Origin: Mugil cephalus
Taxonomy: Eukaryota > Chordata > Actinopteri > Mugiliformes > Mugilidae
Direction: 5' to 3'
NCBI RefSeq assembly: GCF_022458985.1
Contig: NC_061783.1
Span: forward strand, 14,763,913-14,827,912
Length of the DNA stretch: 64,000 nt
Each line of letters opens with the position of its first letter. Position 1 is the stretch's first letter. Position numbers and translations under genes: made by a program. The notes below the pieces were generated by a model. The model was not told the origin of the DNA. It ran no database searches and saw nothing but the letters and a program-made list of their open reading frames with translations. Positions 1-14,537 of the stretch are shown piece after piece.

Positions 1-3000
1 TCCACCAAATTTCTCCCCCTGTCTCTGTGACAGAGAGTGATCTCCTCGCTTACATAACCAAGGCGGCATGAATAAGTGGTTGCTCCATGGCCACCACGGC
101 TCCTGGCCGGCTCAGCTACGATGAGCCTCCAGGCTTTGAAACTCTCACTTCCAATTTTTTTTGTCGTGTCTGAAGGACAGTGTCAAGATCTGCCAAGTGT
201 TTCCAAGGCTTGCCAGGGACTTCTCCTACCCCTGATTTTGCTGCACTAGACTTTTTGTTTTAGACCAGGCTGTGTCTGAGTCTCTCTTAGCAGATTTGGA
301 ACAGGAGGCACAAGTGCTGCAGATTAGTCCACTCGGATAAATTAGGCAGTCATAGCGGTGATTCCTCGTCGAGGAGGAGAGCCATCCATTCATGGTGTTG
401 GTTTCCTGTCGGATTAATTGACTCCCTCTCACACTGACCTTTCTACTAATCATAACTAGAAAAGGTCACCGTTCATCCAAATGAATCATAGAGTGGATCA
501 TTCTCAGTGGAGCTCCAACAAAAAAATCTGTAAATCGCGTAATCGATTAAAAAATTTGTTATTTTTATTGTTGCAAGGTGTCGTATTATAAGTTTATTTA
601 AATGCTAATTCATTAGCCATAAACAAGTATCCAAAACAAAGCTATAATGAAGGCAAATGGACTTTTTTCCATCACTGGTGGGGATGTTGGGCTTATGTTT
701 CAAATCGCAGACTAATCGTCACCATGTTTGCTGTGGGACCGGGCTTTAAAGGAGCGAAGCGAAATGTTTGAGCCGCTCCGACCGCGTAACAGGCTGCAAA
801 CACAACATCTACATGTTAACACCTTCTGAAGTTGACATACCAGACCTGTTAGAAAACTGTTCCTGTTGTACACATCGTGCAGACACAGAGCTAGCTCGTT
901 ATTCATTTCAACTTGTGTGTCTGGCCGCTTGTAGAACCTTAAGTTTTAGCTCCTTTGTGGTGGAACAGAGCAGTCGAGACCCGTAAAAGCAAAAATAGGA
1001 AAAGCTGAGTTGGTTGATAACTGCTAATGTTAAGGTTGTGTTATTGTTCTATTTTGGAGAGATTTTACTTCCCGTGAAGTGTTTTTTAGGTTTCCGATAG
1101 TTGGGTAGTCGAGTCAAGGATTGGAAATGTGCTCCATGTATGATATGGTCTATGATGGAGGTTTTCCTCTTTCCTCTCTACTCTAATTGGCGCCATAGAT
1201 GTATTAATAGAGTTTGAAAAGGCATCTCACCGCCGCCTTTCTTGCCAATTTGCACCAGTGGCGAAATGCAGGAGAAAAAAAAGTCCCCGGTGGACCACAA
1301 CCATTTTTCTCATAAAACACCATTGTAAAGTGCTGACAGGACCATTGTAGCAAAGATGAAAAACTGCTGACAGAACAAACAAGTTGGAAGCAACTCAGAA
1401 GCAAACTTGGAAGAGGAAAGTAGACCTTGAAGTCGTGCGTTAGGTGAAAAACTTGTTTTTCTTGAAGTGATAAGCCACTTTCCAATTATTGTTCTGCAGT
1501 CGGCTTCAAAGTTCGTCACGTTAATCTGTTTGGAAGTCGAGACGTGAATCCACAGCAGCTTCATATCCCCGAAATTCTTCATGGCCAGCTGTTGCACAAA
1601 TGTTGTTGTTGTTGTGCGGTTTCATTCATGTTTTTTTCGCCTGCTAACAGACAAACAGACACAGTGAGCTGAAAACAAACTGTGGGCAGAGCTCCAAGTT
1701 TTTGGATAACAAATATCAAACCCACCCACCACCCCCTGACACACACCCTCCCACCCCTTATGCAGTTAATGCTCCACGCATGCTGGAGACCGACTGTAGC
1801 TACTGGAATTAGCTGGATAGCCACTAAGCTGGCTGGTTGGCTCGCCCTGAGTGAAACCATTGTGTGTGTGTAACCTCACAACACTGGGGTCAGGGAAGGG
1901 TGTGTGTGTGTGTCTGAACCTGTGTGCAGCAAACAAAGTTTGGTCAAGGAGGCTGTATTTACACAACGCAGAGAAAGGATAAGAAACTTCTACCTTACAA
2001 GGTCCTGTGCAGGGAGCATGATGAGCTCGTTTCCCTTCTCATACAAGGAGGCAAGAGTTTTCCCTAAAGGCAGGGATGCATGTTGTGCTCGTTGAGCAAG
2101 GTTTATTCATGACACGCTGTCAAACCGTGTCAAACCTGATTGGTCCAAACTGAGAGTGGTATTGATCCTCTTATCTTTTTTTTGCAGCAAGTGTACTGAA
2201 TGGTGTAAGGATTGTAGAGTTGTCACCTTGCACTGCTAGTTACCCTGGTGTAAGCTAATTTTCAGTACTTCTACTTGTTCGGGACAGATTAAAAATGTTC
2301 ATTAATTCATTTAAATATTACAGATTAGCGTTTTGATCATGTACAGTAAATCCAGTTTCACTCTCTTGCAAAGTCGAGTCCATAGGCGGCGATTCATTAT
2401 TTTCTTATTGTCAAAATTCCATAAAATCGACAAAAATCTATACATTTTTGTATAGATACAACATATTTGACCCTTTATCCATTGTGTTTTGGTCTGAATT
2501 AATTCATTTAAACAATATTTTACTGTTAAAATAATTAAATTCTCTTTAAACCCTTTAGAAAATAAAATTAATCAAAGACTCGGACAACAACAACAACAGT
2601 TAAATTACATTAGACTAAAAGCTGCTCCATCATGACTGCGCAGCTGAAGAGCATTTTGGTGACGTTTAACTTTTCATCCGGTGTCTTTGTTTTACTTTTG
2701 TCTTCAAGATCGATTTTTTTTTTTCACTGTTGTCCTAATTCTTAAAAGTACATCACAAAATGACTTAATGGAGCTAAAAGTGAGATACGAGCGGGAGAGA
2801 CACTGAGAGACGGACGATACGAATGGGATTAAGAAAGTCGGTAAAGTGGAAAAAAAGCAGGGAATAAATAGAAAGGGAGAGAGGGAGGAGGGAAAGGGAA
2901 GCATTTGAAAGGAGACACTTGGGGAACAAGAAGGAGGAGGAGGAGGAGAGGAGACAGCATGTTGTCCTTCATTTTGGCACATTGCATAACAAGCTTTCTC

Positions 3001-6000
3001 AGAACTGAGCTCACTGAGGCATCATGATACTAAATCAGAAGGAAGGAAGCTTCCAAGAGACAAACTCTTTATCTCAAATGTAATCATGGGGGGTTATCCG
3101 CATAATGCAGACAATTTGAGAGAGTTATTGGGCACAAAGACCTTGCATTAGAGTTAAATACCTGTACGAGACAATCACACAGATAGACACATTTAACTTG
3201 ACCTACTTATTACTACTGTTATGTGAAGATTTTCTTTTTTAAATTGCATACCTTTTGTTATTAAAACTTTTATTTTATCAAGCCCTCTGATACAAACCAA
3301 CTTTTGTTTCATTACCGGTTCAGTTTTAAGCTAAGCTAAGCTAAGCTAAACTAAATTCAAGTTGTGTCAAAGGGTGAAGCCAAACCGCCCTCGGGAGCTG
3401 CGCAGTCTGAAAGTGACCCTTCGTTTTGAATCTGTTTGTTTTCTCCTTTGACTGACTGGGTTTGGGAGCCGCTGTGCCAGAAAAACAGCGGAGGCTTGGC
3501 AGCCCCGTAGCATTGTTGTCCTTCTTTAGAGCCCTTGGCTTTGCTAAAGGAGATTACTACAGCCCAAGAGGAAATGTCCTTCTATTCATTCAGGTTGTAG
3601 GACTGAAAGGTGCGGCTCATCGCGTTAGTGCCGTCACCTTCATTTCTTTCCCCCGGTCGCTGTAATTTATAATTGATTTGTATCTCAAACCAAACGTATT
3701 GTTTTTACATTGTGGCACGGTGCCAGCTACTTTATTTGGTGCATGCATGTATTTAGCAGTGTTGGCAAATCTTAACGATGAAGTATCACACATTAGCTTG
3801 TGGGTTATGGTCCTACAACGAAATAAAACAGCCCATGCTATTTATTCTGCAGCAAATTAGCTTGATCTTGTGTTGTTTATACTGCCGTGGCAGGTAACCT
3901 AATCCACTCAGTGATCTCATCATGTTAGCTGGTCTAATCTAGCAGATGACCTTGCAGGCAGTGTAATACAGGGTTATATAAATCACTGGGTTGATGCCAC
4001 AGCGACTAATCACCATAATCTGAACAAATCATCCAAGACTCAAAGTAGATGGAGGACAGAGAAGGTGGACAGGTGGAAATAATAAAGTAGGTTTGTGACA
4101 GGTAGGAGAAGTGACTTTTTCCTTACAGGATGGGTGTGGGGAGGGGAAAAGGTCTGTATTAATAAGAAAAAAAGGTGAGAATGAATGGTGAGTTTGTGAG
4201 GCTCTTTTACCCACTATCTTCAGTTATCTTTTTCAGCGCCCGTCTCCACAGACAGAAGACACACAGACACACGGGCCCGCCACTTATTTTAAGCACTCCC
4301 TATTTATATAACTTGAAAACCATCACTGCTGTCGCGTTGTTCACTCCTCGACACTATCACCGTTCAGACACAAACCAGTTTTGGAAAGGGTTGTTTGCCG
4401 AGATCGGATTATCGTTGGGGTGGCGAGTCTTTGAAATAGCAAATCAGACTGTGGTCTGTGGACTGTGAGGTGTTCATTGAGAGGGTTGAATCATAATCAG
4501 AATTGTGCTACTTTCACAGGCCTTTCTGCACGTTCATAATATGGGAGAAATGCTGAATCAGCTCTCACGGGGCTTATGGTTTTTCCATGCACCAGGAAAT
4601 AAGCTAGGTATGTGGTTAGATATGCGAGGAATGCAGAACTGTGTCCCACCTCCCCCTCTCCATGGGTGTGAAGACATCAAAACCAAACCATCAATGACGT
4701 AACATTTACAAAGAACCATGGAGGCAACACGGAACCACAACCATTAATTCATTCAAGCAAAACACGGAAAGGAAATTTCCGGAAGGGCACGAGCCAAAGA
4801 TCACGTTTTATGATATTTTGTCATTGCCGCTAGTTTAATTCAGTCGTTTAGCTGCAGCAATGAGTCAGGAACACAGATAAATAAAAAATATGAGACTTTA
4901 AAAGAACAAAATATCTTTATTAGCTGGCTGTGGAGCTTTTGCCCAGCTACTAGTTAGCTTAGCTGCGAGCTTAACTATGTGCACCAACATGTGAACTAGA
5001 CTGTTTGTCCTCTGGCTCACAGAGTTAAGTTGAGAGACCGTACATGGTTGAAAATATGACAATAAATGCTCATCACTGTAGATTTGCGCACACAACTAAT
5101 CTGATTCTGGTCCGGAGTAAAATAAAAAGCACTTATTCCACATTTGACAGAAGTTGAAATAACAATGATTAAAATGAAGCCAGTGTCGGCTAATCTTAGT
5201 CAATATATAATATTTGTTAGTTATAACTTCTTGCATGAAAGGTTATCTTAGTAATTAACTGTTTATGCACCACAAAAGCAGTGTTACGAAACTGCGAAAA
5301 AAAGAGTTTCTTGATTTGGTTTTGCTATTTTAGCATTTTAAAATGATTACACTTGTAGCCCAACATCTTTTAGTTGATTTGTAATTAATCATTTCAGCAC
5401 TAGAAACACACTGAGTGGAGCGGCCATGTGTTACTGTCAGAAGCCAGATGTGCGGCAGGTGTAGGTTGATCATTTGCGTTTTCAAGCTCAGATCACAAAT
5501 GTTTTGTTTAATGACATTCATGTGGCTTTCAACAGGTCTGGTATGGAAATAATGTGAACATACAACACCCACAGTGCATTAACATGCGGCGGATGTTCGG
5601 ATTCTCTGACTCCTAATACGTTTTTCTTGTTTGTCAAGTTTGCTTCGTGTCAATCTGTCGTCGCAGATCAAAATGAACCTGAGGCCAAGTCTGGTGGAAT
5701 ATTACCATAGACACGCCCTAAACCTGAAAGGGAGTGGGACTTGAAACTCGAAAGGGGAGTGAGAAAATGAATCTCAAAGATAACAAATAATTTTATGAAC
5801 GGTATTTAATGATCTTTTTAGATTTAGAAGATGAGAGTCTCTTTTTTCTACTTAACATCTGTTTATATTTCATAACATACAGCAACAACTTGGACTGATT
5901 TACACGGCACTCACTCAAACTGACTAGAAAATCTATAAAACCTAACAGCGCGGCGCGGACCAACACACACACACATACAGCCTTAATGGCAACCAGCAAA

Positions 6001-6531
6001 TACAACAGTAATGGCTGCCCTCGAGGCAATTTTCTGTGTGTCTGTTTTCAAAAAGGAGAGTCGAAAAACATCTGCTGTCTCTCACCCACACTCGTTGACA
6101 GTATATTAACGAGAAGATGGATGGATGAGTGCTGACAGGGCAACCTCGTTCAGTATTTTTATGCCGCTACACTCGACAAAAGTAGAAGGAGTCATGAAGT
6201 TCAGAAGTTAATGCTGCTGTTGTCAGAGTAGCCGCTCAGTTCGGCACTGGTGACGTTCAGTAATGTAAATTCTGTATTTTCCTTGGAAACTATCACACTC
6301 GCTTTGCCCAGTTCTTCAGTTTGTGGTTTGATGATTTGATACATGAACAGAGGAAAGCAGTGAAGTTAGCATAAGGCTAGCAGAGTAAGCGCACACACAT
6401 CAAGCAGCAACCTCCGCGGCTTCAAAGTGCAGCTCCTCAAAGGGCCACTTGAAGGTTTTCTCCCGAAGTGATCCGACCCCTGCCCATGTTTACAGCCTGG
6501 CACCAAGATGGTTTCTATAGCCAGTTCTCTG

Positions 6532-6533
<2 letters not shown>

Positions 6534-6565
<32 letters not shown>
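6534..6565. repeat. CA microsatellite
   Basis: An uninterrupted run of about 16 CA units. Confidence 0.95.
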
Positions 6566-6567
<2 letters not shown>

Positions 6568-9500
6568 AGGTGAATTTTTATACACTCCCACATTTAAATA
6601 CGTCTCTGCTGCATTCAGTCACAGGTGGCATCACTTGTCCACTTCAGCTCCACTCATTCTTCGGCTATTTGCCCATTTTTTTTTTAATTAGCTAAGGGTA
6701 AGATGGAGCCAGCTGCAGACGTTTAGCTTCAGAACCTTTCCTCAGGAATCCTATGGTTGACTTCATGAGTAAAGATGGTTATAAATGTTAACATAATTTA
6801 TAGTCAGAATACCTTCATCGTCAGTATAAATTAGTTGGTGTCTTGGTATTAAAGTCTTTTTTTTATGTTTAGTTTCACCTCAAAAACCACAGCAAAATTT
6901 AGTCATGAATCGACAAGAACCTACCTAACCCCCCTCCCACTTTATAACATGGCTGACCTACTGTACTTGTGGTTGCATAAGATTACCGACTGATCGCTGC
7001 TGATTGGCTTTATTGATCATCTTCTTTGGTAGTGAAAGGGCGGCAAGTGGAGCTTCCTGTATGTGTGATAGGTCAGTCCCAGCCAGAGACTCCTCTCCCC
7101 GCTGTGTGTCACATATGGTCTCACATACATTAATGTGATTGGTGAAACCGTAGAGAGCAGAGGCTTTGAAAAAAAAAAAAGAACGAATGCATTTGTACAT
7201 TTGTAAATGGACCCTCAAATTTAACACCTCTTTCTTGGGGTAAATGTCTCCCGCTCTATGTCTCTATTTCTGTCTCAGTAGGAGGCAGCTAGTTTACTGC
7301 AGTGCTGTTACATAACTGCTGACTAGAAGCAGCTGTGTGTGTGTTTTTGTATGTGTGTGTGCATACATGCGGGGTGCATGTAATTTTAATGCAGCCTTTC
7401 ACGCGAGGACGCTTGGTGAGGGATTTTCTCTCTCTATGTACAGCCACTCTCGCACTCAAAGAGGATAATACCTGCCCTTTTCCACGTTTAATGAGCTGAA
7501 TGGACAACTCACTGACCAGTTTGCGCTCAATATTAAGCAGATTTGTGTGTCCGGTGCAGAATAAATCTGTTAGTAATCACGCACGCACACCGGGGCTGCA
7601 TTTCAGTCGTTCAGTCACAAATTGTCCTATTTCAGGGAATAGTTTTTTTTTTTTTTTTTTTTTTATGGCAATCGTTCCCTGTTTCTACTTTTTCTGATTG
7701 AATCTAGCAGCGTGTTGGCTTTGTTGAGGATGACCTTGGCTGTGCGGCTTAAATACCTCACGTCTGAATTTGCTTTTCAGCACAAGAGACTGCGTGTACC
7801 CGCTGCGTGATTGATGCTCTCACCATCTTTTTGCTGCTGGGAAATGCTGTGACTCACTGCTTTCTCTCCTGCTGTCTCCCTCTATCCGTCTCAATCCTCT
7901 CCGCCCCACGATCCCTTTTCGAGCTGCGCGTCAGGCCAAGGTTGCTTTTAGCAGGTAGCGCTTTCTTATTTGCCGTCGTCTCTGAAGAGTTTAGGTCACT
8001 AGGCTTCGCGAACAGCTGCAGCTGCCGCGGTCTACGTTGGGAAGAAAGCTGTAAGCTCAACGTTTCACGGTGCCTATAAAACATTTATGACCTTTGTGAA
8101 GTTGTTTGAATGTTTTACTGTTTTACAACTTTTTTTTTTTTATCTTATCAACAGAAAAGAATGTAAAGCCAAACTGAATTAGTCAAATTTTTGGACTTTT
8201 GAAGTCCATGGGTTATGTGTTGCATACAGTTTTATTAAGTAAAAAAAAAAGAAAAAAAATATTTTTTTTATGTTCATGCCTTTATAAAATCCATAATTAT
8301 TTATGATGGAAACAATCACTTATTAATAAAAACAAATGCGTAGATATCACTAAAATATCGTCTAAACCTACCTACCTTTTTGGTAATATATCAAATTTTA
8401 TATGGGAACTAATAATATATATGTGTGAGAACTTACTTTAAGCCACCCATTACAAACACATGACATTACACCTCTCAAAGAAGTGTGTTAAATCCAAATC
8501 ACATGACCTGCTCCACGTTACGTTCTTCCTCCTCTTTCTTAGTTATTGAATATAAAGTAGTGTGTGAGTCTAGTGTGGCTTTATCCCATGTCAACAGTGT
8601 TGATACAGTACATTTACAAGTTACTTCCAGTTCCAATTTACTCAGTTGTGTGTGTATATATATAATATTGAGAAGAATCTTTTCCGTAAAAATGCCATGT
8701 GGTGATTGGTTATAGGCGGCCATGTTTGATTTCAGGCCTGAAACCAGAGAGCTCCACACTGTCGAACTCAAAAAGTCACAAAATGATATTTTGACCCCAA
8801 TAATGAATTTTTGCAATAAGCCACATGTGCACTTGTAAGATAGATGTGCCCGTTCATGTCTTTGTTTATTGTAGCTTGGGGTTCATTGTAACAGTTAATT
8901 CTTCTTCTTAAAATGTTGAATGTACAAATCTTCCAGCTGGGCGCCGGATTTGTTGTATACTTGGCTTAGTTACTGAAAAGCCCCAGAAACTATTAAAATG
9001 TGATAAAACCGTTCCAGACAGGCAGCTGCTGAACTCTTAAATGGGACGTTTGTTGCTTTAATTTGGTCCTTTTATAAACGAGCATTTCGTTTCTCCACGA
9101 CGTGCTTTTAAAGTCACCGACTGTCACCTTAAAGTAAAATATAAATGCATCATATTGATTGAGATGATTGATTTTTTTAATTAGCCAGAAGGAAAACTCC
9201 TCGTCTGCCCTCATTGCTGCTGTCAAACGTTAAAATATTGATGTGAGTCTCTTAATTTTTAAATCTGCCCTTGTGGTCCATCTGTTCACAAACACACTTC
9301 TTGCCTTTATGTCTTCCTTTCCGACCACTACACCTGACTCGCTTCACTTTTTTTTTCTGTTTTGTTTTTTCAAAAACACCTGCTTCCTCCTTTCCTTTCC
9401 TCTTACTGTGTCTCTCGTTCTCTCGCTCTCACCCTCCTTCCTTCCTGCCTGCCCACTTTCTCCCGCCGTGACCTCTGGCCTGCTCTCACTTTCACACCGT

Positions 9501-10149
9501 TTCTCTGGCTCTTTTCGGGACGCTTGTCATTTTTCTTGCCGTTTTCTCACGCCGGCGCAGGATATGAAAGGATTGTTTTGTGTTTACGGGAGAATGGGAG
9601 AATGGGAGGGATGGGAACGGAGGGAGATAGAGAGGAGGCGGCGAGGGAGAGAACGAGAGAGCGAGATTGTTCGTTGTGTTAGAAAAAAAGGTCTGATTTC
9701 AGTTTGTGTTTCTCTGAGGGCAGATAACGTGTGAGACGGGAGGAGTGGGAGGAGAAGGGGAAGTGAGTGGGACGTGGAGATGTGCAGGAGTCGAAAGGAT
9801 AGAGCAACGCTGCTGTGTTTACTGGGCAGAAACAACGTGTTTATGACCGTGAGAGGTGATGTAGGAAAGAATATTCGGAGATACGGATGATTAGAGAACA
9901 GGCTCGCTGTGTTTGTCCCCAGATGAAGTGTACACACTGTACGCAGTATGTAGGTGCAGCCAAGGTGTCCTGCCATGTTGCAGCTCTAATTTGCAGCCAG
10001 ATACAGTAGCTATGCGGCTAAATGGACAACTAGTAGTCACACTTTTTCCATAAAAATACATGCACACATGGAGCATTTATTTTATTTGAACCTTACTTTA
10101 TTTTATCCTTCTTTTTACTTGTGGGTTTTTACGAGTGTTTTTATGTGCA

Positions 10150-10201
10150 GCTATGCTACTGTGACCAAGCAGTTTCCCTTGTGGATCATTAAAGTCTAGG
10201 T
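10150..10201 (+). mobile_element. LINE-like 3' end fragment
   Basis: The sequence TGTGACCAAGCAGTTTCCCT followed by a GATCATTAAAGT end resembles the 3' tails of fish non-LTR elements (of the form AATTTCCC...GATCAATAAAGT). A related piece, TGTGACCAAGCAATTTCCCT, occurs at 48936-48955 in dgat1. The family is not assigned with certainty. Confidence 0.45.
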
Positions 10202-11569
10202 ACAACTATTTACTTTGGTGCAGATGGAGGAAGCGATGACGTCCAGTCCATCTTTACGTTTCTACCTAAGGCCCATATTGAGAAATGTTTTGGTCGTCCA
10301 CAGTGGGTTAGGCATGTTGGATGAAGCAATTGTAGTGAAAGAATAAGAAAATAATTAAATTTAATGACCGAAAACCAGCTTCTCTGCCTTGCTATGGGTC
10401 TCATTTGAGTTCAACTTAGAAATCTATCTATCATTTGTTTAAAAAGCAAAAACAAATAAAGCTTCCTAAAACAGCACTTTGCAGTTTTATAAAACTTTGT
10501 GTATTTTGAATCTTTCTAGATTATCGTTGTTTGTCGGATCAGTTTCATGAATTGAGTTTACACTAAAGAACACAGCCTTCCAATAAACAATTTGCTATAA
10601 AAACCAAAGGGAATATGTCGTTGTAATCGCACACACACTGCAAAAAAAAGGAATTTCAAGAAAGCAAAAAATCCTTTAAGCCATAATTAATACAAGACGA
10701 TTTGATTGAATAAAAGAATATTAAGCTTCTTTCTGCTAATGCTGTTTTTGCGGTGCATTAGTCGTTCACCATCGAGGTTGATTAATCAGAGTCTCCTCCA
10801 CGTGGAACATTTCTTCAGAAATAAGAATTCAGCAGCTAAACCTGATCCTCCGACTGCAGAAACCAGTCTGTGACTAAAAAACAGACGGAAACGTGATTGT
10901 AACTATCAGCCCAGACAGCTGCCACTGGTAATTAAGTGGACATCAGATGTTTGAGTTCTAATTATTCCAGCTGGCTGCGAGCGAGCCACAACCGCCTTTT
11001 ATTTAAACGCCAGTTAACTGTGGATACGCTATAATTTAGTTTCACCGAGTAACGTTGTTTACACTGTTCTGCATCTAGACAGAGGGGCGTTATCGCGGCT
11101 CTAATAATAATGATATGCAGTTTAGAATTTTTTTTTTCTTTCTGTTTGTTTGTTTTCATCGCCTTTACTAGAGAAGGCTACGGCTTTTAAATAGTTTCCA
11201 AGCTTCGCGTAGCCGCAGGAAACAAACTGTACCCGTGAAGACAAGGAGGGGACTGTTATGAGCTTAGTGTTGATATCAACTGATCTGAGAACGCTCTTTA
11301 AAGAAAGAAAAACTTTGTTTAGAACTTAGAATTTAAGTAGAAAAGCAAAGTAATGTTTTAGATAAAGGAAGGAAAAGCTCCTTTCAAGATCAAGTTCATT
11401 GTAATTTAACTTTTTTTTTTTACATTTCCGTGTGTTCATATCTTTTTTATCTACCACAAGGTTTTACAGTTTTGTGTGTTTTTCTGAGCAGAGGCGACGT
11501 GGAGAAAAACGCATAAAATGCTGCTCACTGTTATGAATGGGCAGTTTGTAGTTCAAACAGTCACACACT

Positions 11570-11571
<2 letters not shown>

Positions 11572-11636
<65 letters not shown>
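11572..11636. repeat. TG microsatellite
   Basis: A nearly perfect run of about 32 TG units. His-Thr-rich open frames predicted on the minus strand here are artefacts of it. Confidence 0.95.
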
Positions 11637-11637
<1 letters not shown>

Positions 11638-11799
11638 AGGGGAAATGTGCGTGGTAAGAAACAAAAAAAAACAAGGCAAATAAATAAATAAAAGCACTTT
11701 GATGGTAGATGGAGCAGATTGTACTTTTTTCTTTCCCACAATTAATCAGTACGACTCAGCGCTCGTCCGACTGCCTGAATATAAACTTTTTCCGACTTC

Positions 11800-11995
11800 C
11801 ATGTTTCTCCTCATTTCCTCATTTCCTCCTCCTCCTCCTCTCACCTTATTCCCGCTTTCTCCATCCTTGCTTTTTTTTAAATTCTTTGATCTTTATCCTT
11901 TCTCACACTCTTTCTTTCTTTCTTTCTTTCTCTCCGTTTCCTCCCTTCCCTGTCTCTTACCGCACTCATTTCTTTTTCTCTCTTTCTAAAATACT
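11800..11995. repeat. Polypyrimidine tract
   Basis: A CT-rich stretch of about 200 bases with CCT and TTTC sub-repeats. It is low-complexity and produces Ser/Phe/Leu/Pro-rich false frames. Confidence 0.75.
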
Positions 11996-12819
11996 TCCTG
12001 CGTCCTGATTCTCTCAGTATTGTTCCTTCTGAACTAAAAGAGTGTGTGGGAACTTTTTTTTTTTTTTTGGTAGGTGAGTCTGTGTGTGTGGGAACAGAGA
12101 CATGTCTTTATTTACTATGTATTGACTTTGTTTTTTGGTATTGTGTGTGTGTATGTGTGTGGGAACTGTTTACTAGAAACTGTTTTCCTGTTTTGATGTT
12201 GACAACCTACAGACAGACTGATTCCTATCTAGTGCTTAGTCTCCCCCTTTATGGCTAGGCCACAGTGAACAGGTATTGTGTATGTGCCTTTTGTGTATAT
12301 ATATCTGTGTGTGTATGTGTGTGTGTGTATGTGTTTGTGTGTTATGCATGTATTCTTAGGTTTGTGAAAAGAAAAATATGAAAACACAGAAACAAACTTG
12401 GAGGAAACAAAGCCTTCCTTAGTCTGAACAGGAAGTGCTGTGTCAATGACACGGCCGTATTAGGAAGGTGAAGGTGATGGAGTCTCCGTGGTGACAGGGT
12501 TCCCAAGACCAGGTCACCATGGCGACAGGGGTCAAGCCCAGTTTACAGCCTGCACTTGAGAAAGACAGGTCGACATTAGTACGGGACAACAGGAATATGT
12601 TAATGGAACTCTTGTGTGACTCAGTACTCCCTGTAGCTGGAGCTAAAAGCCTTTATTTGTGTCTGGAGGAAGATAAACTGTTCCATGATCTGAGGTCTAA
12701 GTACTCATAGTTGAATTAGGTCCAGGTTCTGACCCAAATATTATTTATTTCCAGAGCATCAATGGGAATCAGCAGTGACTGTTCAAAGTGTTAGCAGGGG
12801 CACTTGGGGTATAATGCAG

Positions 12820-12900
12820 CACAGGTCCTTCACTAGGGTCACAGGGGTTGCTGGAGCCTGTCCCAGCTGTCATCAGGCGAGAGGCAAGGTACAACCATTT
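12820..12900 (+). mobile_element. LINE-like fragment (GGAGCCTGTCCCAGCTGTCA type)
   Basis: The motif GCTGGAGCCTGTCCCAGCTG followed by GGCGAGAGGCAAGGTACA matches a fragment I know as very common in fish genomes and usually assigned to a LINE 3' region. Only about 80 bases remain. Confidence 0.5.
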
Positions 12901-14146
12901 GTACTCACACCTAGGGTCAAATTAGCTGTGCCACCCCTTTTACCCAGTTTATTTTATTTATTTATTTTTTAACCCAACATCCTCCATTATTACAGCATTT
13001 AGGTGAGTTTTCATGCTTATGGGTGTTATGAGAGGGATGTGCATGCACTGCAAGGGGGATGCAACGTGTCTTGTAACAAGAAAATATATAGATAAAGTTA
13101 ATTCAGGTATAGAAATTCAAATATTTAGGCCCAGTTCAAGTTATTTTACAAGAAATGGATCACAAACTTTTTAATTGTCAGTTTTCAACCAAATAATCAA
13201 AAAATTTGCTGCTTCAAGTTTCTCAAATGTGCTGATTTGTTATATGTGAAGGAAAGCTAACTACCTTTGGGACTGTCAGCCGTACTAATCGAGCAGACAG
13301 AGAAAACCTGGGTGGCTGCATTTCAGAGATGCAGAGATTTCAGAAAAGCAGCTGGTACAGCAATGAAATGTCTCGATGATATCAGTTTCAGTATGATCGA
13401 AGCTGACCAATGAGTTTCCTCTGACTCATCATGAGGCCGTGACAGTAGCCGACCTATTTGTGGTGATATTGTCCATTGTGATGTTGTGTTTTATGGAGAG
13501 TTTTATTGAGGAAAAAAAAAGGATTTTCTAACTGGTAAAGGTTAAAATTCATTCTTACATTTATGTCAGAAAACATCCCGATGTCCAACATGATTTGCAT
13601 GGGTGTGTTTTGAACAGAACATGGTGTCAACGTTTGCCTCAGTTCGACAGACATCATTAGGACAGACGGGAAAACACGCAGTGGAGTCCGAGAATTGCAA
13701 TATTGACTGTTCTGGCTCCGTGCGACAGACTGTGACAGATCCAGAGACCACAGCGTACAAAACATGTGATTTATCAGCAGCAGTAAAGCCGTGAAAATGA
13801 CTACAATTGCAGCGGGGAATTTCTTTCACATGATGTCAGTGTTTTGCAAGCAAACAACAACCTCCCGCGCAAAACCTCCAAATTTCCGCAAATCCTGAGA
13901 TTTTTAGCTTGGTCAACATCAAACTCGGGAACACTGACTTTGAGTTTCCTGAACAACAGATGTGTGTCTATCATCAGTCCAGCCCATGGACATATATACA
14001 GACTGACCAAACCTTTGATTTTGAAGCTTAGGTTTTCACTGTGCGTAGCCGTCTTAGCGGTGCCTGACTCCACTTACCTTCTGAATGAATAACAAATGGT
14101 GAATTTGAGTTTAGAAAGGCCACGTGTACAGTTTACATAATTATAT

Positions 14147-14176
14147 AAAAAATATATATATATATATATATATATG
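14147..14176. repeat. AT microsatellite
   Basis: A short run of alternating A and T, about 15 units with one interruption. Confidence 0.85.
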
Positions 14177-14414
14177 TAAATGTTTTTTTCCTTCCCTGCA
14201 TGATTTACAGACAGGCAGCTGCTGCTGCAGATGCTGAGAACCCGTGCAGCCCATACATTACCCCTCCCCCATTAGCAGAGTTGAGCGCCCCTGAAACTCA
14301 AGCAATTCTGACTCTAGAATACTTTGAGTTCAATAACTGTTTATGTTTTTGATTAAATTGAGACTTGTAACATTTGTTACAGTTGTGTGATTTGTATCAT
14401 GTAAATAGAGGGTG

Positions 14415-14537
14415 AAAAAAACGTCCAAAATCCAAAAATCGGCAGAACATATCGGCCGTCGGCTAATGCTGATATAAAAATAAAAATTGGTGTTGGTATC
14501 AGCCCTAAAAACCATATCATACTGGTCAATCTCTAGT
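14415..14537. mobile_element. MITE-like fragment with TATCGGCC motifs
   Basis: AAAAATCGGCAGAACATATCGGCC, seen here in pieces, followed by GGTATCAGCCCTAAAAACC and ending in GGTCAATCTCTAG, resembles a fish DNA-transposon end of the form TATCGGCCCTAAAAA...GGTCGACCTCTAG. It is degraded and only one end is clear. Confidence 0.4.

Noticed and set aside
9243..9734. A 163-codon frame rich in Ser, Phe and Leu then Arg and Glu
   Set aside because: It is encoded by a polypyrimidine tract followed by a purine tract, and overlapping frames on both strands are equally long.
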